From: Paludibacter sp. 47-17 | Lineage (GTDB): Bacteria > Bacteroidota > Bacteroidia > Bacteroidales > Paludibacteraceae | Direction of reading: 5' to 3' | Length of the DNA: 64,000 bases | Assembly (NCBI GenBank): GCA_001898935.1 | Contig: MKVT01000030.1 | Span: 1-64,000, forward strand | Shown here: positions 57,877-64,000 of the stretch, in pieces | Position numbering within the stretch: position 1 is the first letter of the stretch | Layout of the letters: every line of letters begins with the position of its first letter | Made by a program: the position numbers and the translations under genes | Notes under the pieces: model-generated | What the model was told of the DNA's origin: nothing | What the model saw: the letters and a program-made list of their open reading frames with translations, nothing else | Database searches by the model: none

Positions 57877-59376
57877 TCAGCGTAACGAAGCGCAGCGTAC
57901 TGCAAAACGATGATACGCCTCCTTCGTCGCTTCCACTTCCGAGGGTTCCGGCCGCACCACTGCCACCTTCGTGAGGGTAGCAAAAGCCTCCGCTGCATCC
58001 TTGTAAATCCCGGCGCCTATCCCCGCCCCGCGGGCAGCACCCACCGATCCGTCGGTATTGTACAGTTCGATGGTAGCTCCGGTAATATTGGCAAGCGTTT
58101 GACGGAAAATGGGACTCAGAAATAAATTGGCATGCCCCGCCCGGATGGTAGTGGTTTCAATTCCCATTTGGTTCATTATATCCATCCCGTATTTAAACGA
58201 AAAGGCAATTCCTTCGTGAGCAGCGCGGATTAAATGTGCTTTACCATGCCGGAGAAAATTAATACCATGCACCGAACAACCCGGCTCCGCATTACCCAGC
58301 ACCCGCTCGGCACCATTGCCAAAGGGCAGGATGGTTAAACCTTCGCTCCCAACCGGTACCGCAGCAGCCAGCTGGTTCATATCGGCATAACTGACCCCCT
58401 CGGGAGCTACATTATTTTTTATCCAGGTATTCAGGATGGCAGTACCATTGATGCACAACAACACACCAATGCGTTTGGCACCGGGAAGGTGATTTACGTG
58501 CGCAAACGAATTGACACGCGATTGCGGGTCGTAGTTCGAATCGGCATTCACCCCGTATACCACTCCCGAAGTACCGGCCGTAGCAGCCACCTCACCCGGA
58601 TGGAGCACGTTGAGCGATAACGCGTTATTGGGCTGATCGCCGGCACGGTAGGTTACCGGTGTGCCCTCGGCCAGTCCGAGCTCTTCGGCAACTGCCGCTG
58701 TAATACCTCCCTGCATCCCGAAGGTAGGCACTAGTTCGGGAATCAACGCAGCGTCGAACCCAAAATAATCCAACAGAAAACCGGCAGGCGCTTCCTGTTG
58801 AAAATCCCAGGCTATACCTTCCGACAAACCGGAAGCGGTAGTACACACCTTACCCGTCATGCGCATAGCAATGTAATCGCCGGGCAGCATGAAATACCTG
58901 ACCTTCTTATAAAGCTCCGGCTCGTTTTCCTTTACCCAGGCCAACTTCGATAAGGTGAAATTACCCGGCGAATTCAATAAATGCGACAGGCATTTTTCTT
59001 CGCCCAACTCTTTCAGCGCCTTTTCGCCATAGGGCACCGCACGGCTGTCGCACCAGATAATCGAATCGCGCAACACCTGCAACGATTCGTCTACCAGCAC
59101 CAACCCGTGCATTTGATACGAAATACCGATCGCACCAATCTCCTGCGGTTGTACAGCGGCTTGAGCTACCACCGATTTGGTGACCGCCTTCAGGTTTAAC
59201 CACCAGCTATGAGGATCCTGCTCGGCCCATCCGGCCTTCAGCGACTTTATCTGCATCTCGGGGCGGGGATAAAAATCGGTGGCTACACAAACACCCGTGC
59301 GGGCATCAACCAAACTGGCTTTTACCGACGAACTACCTAAATCAAATCCTAGTAAATACATGATTGAATGGTTCAT
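57877..59376 (-). CDS. xylB: Xylulokinase
   Basis: A 499-residue FGGY kinase that phosphorylates D-xylulose to xylulose 5-phosphate. The start LLGFDLGSSSVKASLVDA is the phosphate-binding loop, SYQMHGLVLVD holds the substrate site (Met-His), and the catalytic Asp lies in RAGDQPNNAL. The C-terminal ATP-binding domain ends in GAARGAGIGAGIY. The first ATG overlaps the stop of the Nudix regulator gene as TAATG; an ATG five codons later is also possible. Confidence 0.95.
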   Translation of the reverse strand: MNHSIMYLLGFDLGSSSVKASLVDARTGVCVATDFYPRPEMQIKSLKAGWAEQDPHSWWLNLKAVTKSVVAQAAVQPQEIGAIGISYQMHGLVLVDESLQVLRDSIIWCDSRAVPYGEKALKELGEEKCLSHLLNSPGNFTLSKLAWVKENEPELYKKVRYFMLPGDYIAMRMTGKVCTTASGLSEGIAWDFQQEAPAGFLLDYFGFDAALIPELVPTFGMQGGITAAVAEELGLAEGTPVTYRAGDQPNNALSLNVLHPGEVAATAGTSGVVYGVNADSNYDPQSRVNSFAHVNHLPGAKRIGVLLCINGTAILNTWIKNNVAPEGVSYADMNQLAAAVPVGSEGLTILPFGNGAERVLGNAEPGCSVHGINFLRHGKAHLIRAAHEGIAFSFKYGMDIMNQMGIETTTIRAGHANLFLSPIFRQTLANITGATIELYNTDGSVGAARGAGIGAGIYKDAAEAFATLTKVAVVRPEPSEVEATKEAYHRFAVRCASLR

Positions 59377-60089
59377 TAATAATTAATCTTCTTTCTGTCA
59401 AACTTATACAACCTCGCCGCCCGGTGCGCTACATTCTTTTCTGTTTCGTCGAGCATCACCACGAAAGGCCATTGAGCTACTTTTTTCTGAAAATTCCGAA
59501 CATCGGACCGGGTTTGATGCACCATATCGTACAGAGTGCGCAACTGACTGATGGTAAACTTCCGTGGAAGCAACTCAAACAATGCATGCGGATTCAGATC
59601 CGTGTTCCGGCGTATATGCTCCAAGCCCTTCAGGATAATCTCCCGGTGGTCGAAGGCCAGGTTCATGTCCTTTACCAACTTCACATCGTACCACTTGGCT
59701 TTCGATACTTCCGAGGCAAACGCCAGCTTCCGGTCGATCTTTATCAATGCCACATAGGCAACCGTCACGATCCGGCCGATCTTTAACTGGGTGGTTTTCT
59801 CGAGCCAAAGCACATCACGGGGATTACCCGTACGTGCAGGATTTCCAAAACTATGAAACTGACTGAGGTAAATATTCCTCATCCCGGTAAGCTCGTTCAA
59901 AATACGTGTGGCAGCATCGTCCAGATCCTCTTCTTCCAGAATAATACTCCCCGGCAGTTTCTTATCGTTAAACTCCGTGTTTTGCTCGGTGATGTTCCGT
60001 TCCAGCAACAGCACCTTCAACTGCTCGCCATCGAAACCGAAAACGACACAATCGACCGACACATGAGGATTATAAACTTGTTCCGACAT
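59376..60089 (-). CDS. Nudix-type transcriptional regulator of xylose genes
   Basis: A 237-residue regulator of the NrtR/AraR-like group. The N-terminal Nudix fold (CVVFGFDGEQLKVLLLERN) has a degenerate Nudix box: the canonical REUxEExG has become RILNELTG, so it should bind but not hydrolyse its ligand. A winged helix follows (FELLPRKFTISQLRTLYDMV) and a C-terminal RRAARL-like arm ends the protein. ATG at 60089 begins the conserved MSEQVYNPHVSVD; 19 codons upstream are open but overlap the promoter. It heads the operon, with xylB overlapping by 1 base. Nudix regulators of arabinose and xylose genes are known in Bacteroidota. Confidence 0.88.
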   Translation of the reverse strand: MSEQVYNPHVSVDCVVFGFDGEQLKVLLLERNITEQNTEFNDKKLPGSIILEEEDLDDAATRILNELTGMRNIYLSQFHSFGNPARTGNPRDVLWLEKTTQLKIGRIVTVAYVALIKIDRKLAFASEVSKAKWYDVKLVKDMNLAFDHREIILKGLEHIRRNTDLNPHALFELLPRKFTISQLRTLYDMVHQTRSDVRNFQKKVAQWPFVVMLDETEKNVAHRAARLYKFDRKKINY

Positions 60090-60111
60090 AAACCTGGCTG
60101 TAATTACGTTG

Positions 60112-60119
60112 CAAAAATA
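60112..60119 (-). promoter_or_regulatory. -7 box of the xylose operon
   Basis: TATTTTTG on the minus strand fits TAnnTTTG and lies 22 bases before the Nudix regulator start. The nearest TTG upstream is 24 bases away, so the -33 box is weak. Confidence 0.45.
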
Positions 60120-60153
60120 AAATCTTTTTCGATATAAATAATGCAATTATTTT

Positions 60154-60204
60154 ATGTTATAAAACACATTATCAATGTTTTATATATTGTATTTTATACA
60201 ATAT
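60154..60204. promoter_or_regulatory. Candidate operators upstream of the xylose operon
   Basis: ATATTGTA (60184-60191) and TACAATAT (60197-60204) form a perfect 8-bp inverted repeat with a 5-base spacer. A looser ATGT-N8-ACAT lies at 60154-60169. Both are upstream of the -7 box of the Nudix regulator gene. They are plausible regulator sites; which protein binds is not shown. Confidence 0.45.
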
Positions 60205-60337
60205 CTTCGATCGTAATTATTGTCGCCAATACAATAAGTAGCCGCACGATCCTTTCCAAATCTGCTGTAAACAAACCAGTTGACTTCCGCCTCACCGGAT
60301 ATTCAACCGGCGGCCTCTACAATATCACCGTCAACAG

Positions 60338-60368
60338 TTGTGCATTCGGCAGATAAAATTTACTTTTG
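60338..60368 (+). promoter_or_regulatory. Promoter of the Mur ligase gene
   Basis: TTG (60338-60340) and TACTTTTG (60361-60368) are 20 bases apart, and the start codon follows 17 bases later. Confidence 0.65.
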
Positions 60369-60385
60369 TGTAAAATATTTTTCTC

Positions 60386-61804
60386 ATGCAATTAAACGAC
60401 TTTCACCACCCTTTTTTCATTGGAATTGCCGGAACCGGCATGAGCGCCATTGCCCAGTACCTGGCCGGAATTGGCAAAACCGTAAGCGGTAGCGATCGCT
60501 ACTTCACACCCGACACGCCCAACGAAACCCGCGAAAAACTGGAAACCGAGGGTATTTCCTGTTTTGTACAGGACGGAAGCGGAATTACCGGCCTCACCGA
60601 TCTGGTGGTGGTATCAACCGCCATTGAAGATACGGTTTACGAAGTAAAAAAAGCGAAGGAAATGGGAATTCCGATTCTTAAACGTTCGGATGTACTGGCC
60701 TTAATTTCGGAAAGCAAAAAAACAATTGCCGTAGGAGGGACTTCGGGAAAAAGCACTGTTTCGGCCATGATTTTCGATGTACTGGAGTATGCGGGACTAC
60801 ACCCTTCCATTATCAGCGGAGCCGGCCTTACCACGCTCATTAAACGGGGGAAAATAGGGAACGCAATTGCAGGAAAGGGCGACTGGCTGGTGATTGAGGC
60901 CGACGAGAGCGACGGTTCGATCGTGAAATACCATCCCGAGATCGGTCTTTTACTCAATATCGACAAAGATCATCAGGAAATCGACGAATTGATGCGACTG
61001 TTCGGGGAGTTTCGCGATCATACCAAAACCCGTTTCATTACTAACCAGAGCAATCCGCTGGCTGCCCGGCTTTCGGTCGACAGCCGCAACGATTTCGGAC
61101 TGGAAGAACAGCCGGCTGCAGCAACGAATAGAGAATACAACGAGCAGCGACCAGCTGCGGGTCATACCGGCCGCAACTTCCGCCAACAAGGTTTTACCAT
61201 CGAGTTCGAAGCCGACGCCGTCGCTTTCAAAATGAATGCTCCCGGCCGTCATTCGATGGAAAATGCCTTAGCCACCCTGGCAGTCGTGCAAACAGTAGGT
61301 ATAAGCGCCCAGCAATGCGCCGAAGTGCTGGCCCGCTACGAAGGCATCTACCGCCGTCATCAGCTTATTGCTCAACGCAATGGCGTAGCAGTAATAGACG
61401 ACTATGCCCACAACCCGGCAAAATGTGCGGCTTCCATCCGGGCCTGCCAGCCTATAGCGCCCAAAGTCATAGCCTGGTTTCAACCTCATGGTTACGGGCC
61501 CACCCGCTTTTTGCGTGCCGATTTTGTTGAAGAAATTGCGCGGGCACTCCGGCCGGAAGATGAAATATGGATGAGCGAAATTTTTTATGCCGGAGGTACT
61601 GCCGTAAAAGATATTTCGGCCGCCGACCTGATCAATGACCTGAAGCTGAAAGGGGCAAATGCATTTTTTGAAGAGGACAGGGAAATGTTGGCGACAACCC
61701 TTCGCTCCCGGATTCAATCGCCCTGCGTCATCTTATTAATGGGAGCCCGCGATCCGGGGCTGGAAGCTTTTGCAAAACGCTTTACCCAGCAATTATTGAA
61801 ATAA
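60386..61804 (+). CDS. Mur ligase, MurC/Mpl type
   Basis: A 472-residue ligase of the UDP-N-acetylmuramate branch. The N-terminal Rossmann domain has IGIAGTGMSAIAQYLAG, the ATP loop is GGTSGKSTVSAMI, the metal-binding segment is EADESDGSIVKYHPEIG, and the domain 2-3 junction has DDYAHNPAK. The C-terminal domain ends MGARDPGLEAFAKR. Length and this pattern fit either MurC (adds L-Ala) or the recycling ligase Mpl (adds tripeptide). I lean to Mpl or a paralogue because murC normally sits in the dcw cluster and no dcw gene is here. Confidence 0.85.
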   Translation: MQLNDFHHPFFIGIAGTGMSAIAQYLAGIGKTVSGSDRYFTPDTPNETREKLETEGISCFVQDGSGITGLTDLVVVSTAIEDTVYEVKKAKEMGIPILKRSDVLALISESKKTIAVGGTSGKSTVSAMIFDVLEYAGLHPSIISGAGLTTLIKRGKIGNAIAGKGDWLVIEADESDGSIVKYHPEIGLLLNIDKDHQEIDELMRLFGEFRDHTKTRFITNQSNPLAARLSVDSRNDFGLEEQPAAATNREYNEQRPAAGHTGRNFRQQGFTIEFEADAVAFKMNAPGRHSMENALATLAVVQTVGISAQQCAEVLARYEGIYRRHQLIAQRNGVAVIDDYAHNPAKCAASIRACQPIAPKVIAWFQPHGYGPTRFLRADFVEEIARALRPEDEIWMSEIFYAGGTAVKDISAADLINDLKLKGANAFFEEDREMLATTLRSRIQSPCVILLMGARDPGLEAFAKRFTQQLLK

Positions 61805-62655
61805 ACTGAGGAACTTCTCCCCCGGGCTTCCCCTTAAGAACAGCACCCGTTTGCCTGATCGGTAGTTTTTGCGGGGCAACTGCCTTTTATTCCTGCGTAA
61901 GGTTAACCTCTGTCCAGCACTAGAGGATGCCGAAAAGAGTATGGAACCGCCAGTTACCGGACTATGCTACCGCTCGTTTGCTAATCGACAGTCTTCTGTT
62001 CATGGATTACCGGACAAGCTGATCATAACTATGTTTTTAAACTGATCGGCACTTTCCAGTGATGACTCAACCTTACTTTTACGAATTGAAGTTTGCCATC
62101 GGTCCAACACCAACCAACAAGCCGACTTGGAGACAGTTGGCAAAAACAAGAATAGCAACCAAAATATTTTTTATATTGATTTTGCTTTGCAAACACATAT
62201 TTTATATATTTGTATCCGATGGAAGTATGAACGAATGATTGACTGTAAAAAATATCGCTTTCTTATTTTCATGGATGAACAATGCATACTGCACATACCG
62301 AAAAAAGGGAGTTAGAGATATGAAGATGTTACCCAACATACAAAAAAAGAAAAAGCAACACCCGCCATGAACATCAATTAGAGAAACTGGGATTTATTTT
62401 GTACGTGAACAACAGTAACGTACAAAATACGTGAGTACGAAAAAACTATGAAACGTATTTGTCGAAAATGAAAAATTTGTTTGGATTACAAATTAACCGT
62501 GTAATCAGGGCCTTGAAGTCGGTTTGATGCCGGCACACTTAAATCGATGGAAATCCAAATTCCGACCACAACCTATATTAAAAAGAAAAACACATCTGAA
62601 TGCTGTAGCCTAAAAACACGAGGACTCTATGAAGCATTCGTAAACAATTGCGTTT
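61805..62655. other. 850-base gene-poor region
   Basis: No convincing gene is seen. The first 150 bases, read leftward, hold an open frame of about 50 codons (GQRLTLRRNKRQLP) that ends at the Mur ligase stop and might be gene debris. The right part becomes AT-rich. It holds a promoter (62181-62212), a perfect 11-bp inverted repeat ATTTTGTACGT/ACGTACAAAAT (62396-62428), and a smaller one GATTACA/TGTAATC (62484-62506). A 26-codon frame at 62235-62315 follows the promoter but has no other support. Confidence 0.5.
62181..62212 (+). promoter_or_regulatory. Promoter in the gene-poor region
   Basis: TTTG (62181-62184) and TATATTTG (62205-62212) are 20 bases apart, a strong match. The next real gene starts 444 bases downstream, so the transcript either has a long leader with two hairpins or is itself a small RNA. 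Confidence 0.55.
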
Positions 62656-64000
62656 ATGAAAAAACTATTTTATTTATTTGTACTTGTATTTACACTGACC
62701 GCATGTGAGAAGCATGACCTTGAAAGAAATCTGCACGACTCCGGCCCTGCTGCTGTGGCAGAGGATATCAATCGACCCCTGCGACCGATCGTACTGGGAA
62801 AACAACTCAACAATCCATTCAGCGTCGAAAACATGCAAATTGCATTAGATTCACTATTAGCAAACAGCGAATCGCTGAACGCAGGATATTTGGGAAAACC
62901 ATTAAGTTGGCAACATTCTATTATCCGAGCGGAACATTGAAAGTAAAAATAAATAACTCGGGCAGTGCAACAGAACTACCAGTCAAAGGTGTTAAAATGC
63001 ATTTTCTTACGTGGTTTTATTGGGGAAGTACATATACCGACGCAAATGGTTATTATGAGGCTAAAGAATCGTATATACTCGATCCCATTCATACAATCTA
63101 TTTTACAGGTAGAAATGGCATGAATACATGGAATTTTGATAGAGTCACCCTTGGGGCTGTATGTCTGTGGGTACAAAAGTTCTGTTTAGGCGTACAAAGC
63201 AAAGACAACTATGATGCAACCCTCAACTCGGGCGATGGTGGCTGGGATGCATGTATTACCAATAATGCATTTTATGATTATATGACAATATGCGACAATC
63301 ACGGAATAACCAGACCCCCGGTAAATTTAAAAGTAGCTTTACTCGAAAGGGCAGGAAGCAGTAGTACTCCTTTGTTACAAAATCATCTCAATACCTATGG
63401 GGCTGGTTTATTCACAGGATTAGTGGCAATCTCAATTGCATTCCCGGGAGCTGCGGTCGTGACTGTACCGGCAGTATTGCTTGAAGGCGTTATTGCCAAT
63501 GCAGCGCCGGATATTATACTTGCCGGCGGAAATATTGAAAAATATCAAACGAGTAACGATTGGTTGTTGACAGAAGATAAGGCAGTAAAACAATATACAA
63601 CAAACATTTGGCACGAATTAACTCACAGCTCTCATTTTCAGCGTGTAAAGCTTGAAAAAGGTTACATGAATGCTTCCTTATACTGGTCAAGCCTTATAGG
63701 GACCGAGGCTGGGAATGCCCTGACTACCACAGATCCAATTCTCGAAGGTGCATACGGGAGTAAAGGAGATTCAAATTGGGAGCAGGTTGCCCTTTGTGAA
63801 GGTTGGGCTTATTATAGGAGTTATATTAGGATGGCTAATAGTCTTTTGTATTATTGGTCTCCAAACAATCACCTACCTACTCAAGACTATCCAGGTTATT
63901 ACGCATTAATGTTTAATGAGCTGCGGTCATTCGGGTGCAGCGAGACAAACATAGAAAAAAGCCTCACGGTAAAAACTTTTTCTGAATTTAAACAGAATTT
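62656..64000 (+). CDS. Frame-split lipoprotein with HELTH zinc motif (partial)
   Basis: The gene starts with a lipoprotein signal (MKKLFYLFVLVFTLTAC, Cys17). The starting frame stops at 62938-62940, but a shift of -1 at GGGAAAA (62892-62898) enters a second frame that stays open to the window's end, about 368 codons. The product has a carboxypeptidase-regulatory-like beta domain (VKGVKMHFLTWF, YTDANGYYEA), a hydrophobic stretch (near 63400-63520), then HELTH (63612-63626) and, 62 residues after its first His, EGWAYY (63798 on). HExxH with a downstream Glu is the layout of gluzincin metalloproteases. I do not recognise the family. The shift may be a sequencing error, a phase-variable run or programmed frameshifting. 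Confidence 0.7.

Noticed and set aside
61805-61960. Minus-strand 50-codon frame (GQRLTLRRNKRQLP) considered as a gene
   Set aside because: No start context, no family I can name, and it ends at the stop of the converging gene; kept only as possible debris.

Overview
The window looks like a chromosome segment of a Bacteroidota bacterium, most likely of the order Bacteroidales. Upstream regions repeatedly carry the Bacteroidota promoter form TTG/TTTG-N18-21-TAnnTTTG instead of the E. coli form. Bacteroidota-typical genes are present: a hybrid two-component system (HTCS), a DUF5723 outer-membrane protein, a BlaI/BlaR1 pair with TonB and plug-like tails, a Nudix-type sugar regulator, a PspC-GIN protein and T9SS sorting-tail debris. 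I cannot name the genus.

Layout. 1-0.25 kb: promoter and leader of what looks like an rRNA operon running off the left edge. 0.25-4.6 kb: housekeeping genes (lipB, mtgA, an RluB-type pseudouridine synthase with a repetitive basic tail, rarA). 4.6-12.3 kb: a leftward operon of ABC ATPase, two MacB-like permeases, an HlyD-type adaptor, a TolC-type channel, a PadR repressor and a PspC-GIN membrane protein, with a probable PadR operator in its promoter. 12.4-17.3 kb: plsC, an EamA transporter, a PfkB (adenosine) kinase, tRNA-Asn(GTT) and a PAS sensor kinase. 17.4-37.4 kb: a nine-gene leftward (glucurono)xylan operon (GH115, GPH transporter, GH10, GH43, SGNH esterase, GH3, GH67, uxuA, mannonate oxidoreductase) next to its HTCS regulator. 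It has no SusC/SusD pair and is flanked by gene debris: a GH10 tail in its leader and a collapsed T9SS gene past its 3' end. 37.4-43.3 kb: a DUF4197 lipoprotein, then a rightward pair of a ~1,135-residue repeat lipoprotein and a DUF5723 barrel. 43.4-49.7 kb: blaR1-blaI with a clear operator, large 3' hairpins behind eno, enolase, a zinc-ribbon protein and a CPA2 antiporter. 49.7-52.3 kb: a GH29 fucosidase and an orphan adenine methyltransferase. 52.3-60.1 kb: mutS2 and the xylose operon (Nudix regulator, xylB, xylA, xylE-type symporter). 60.4-61.8 kb: a MurC/Mpl-type ligase. 61.8-64 kb: an 850-base gene-poor stretch, then a frame-split lipoprotein with an HELTH zinc motif that runs off the right edge.

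How it works together: the xylan operon would take up xylo-oligosaccharides, remove (methyl)glucuronate by two enzyme types (GH67 for oligosaccharide ends, GH115 for internal positions), deacetylate and cut the chain to xylose, and send glucuronate through the mannonate branch (uxaC is not in the window). The xylose operon 22 kb away then makes xylulose 5-phosphate. The two loci have separate regulators: HTCS for oligosaccharides, Nudix-type for xylose or a derivative.

The observations I rate highest are the frame-split HELTH lipoprotein at the right edge, the repeat lipoprotein/DUF5723 pair, the GH10 fragment inside the xylan operon leader, the PadR and BlaI operators placed exactly over promoters, and the compound hairpins behind enolase.
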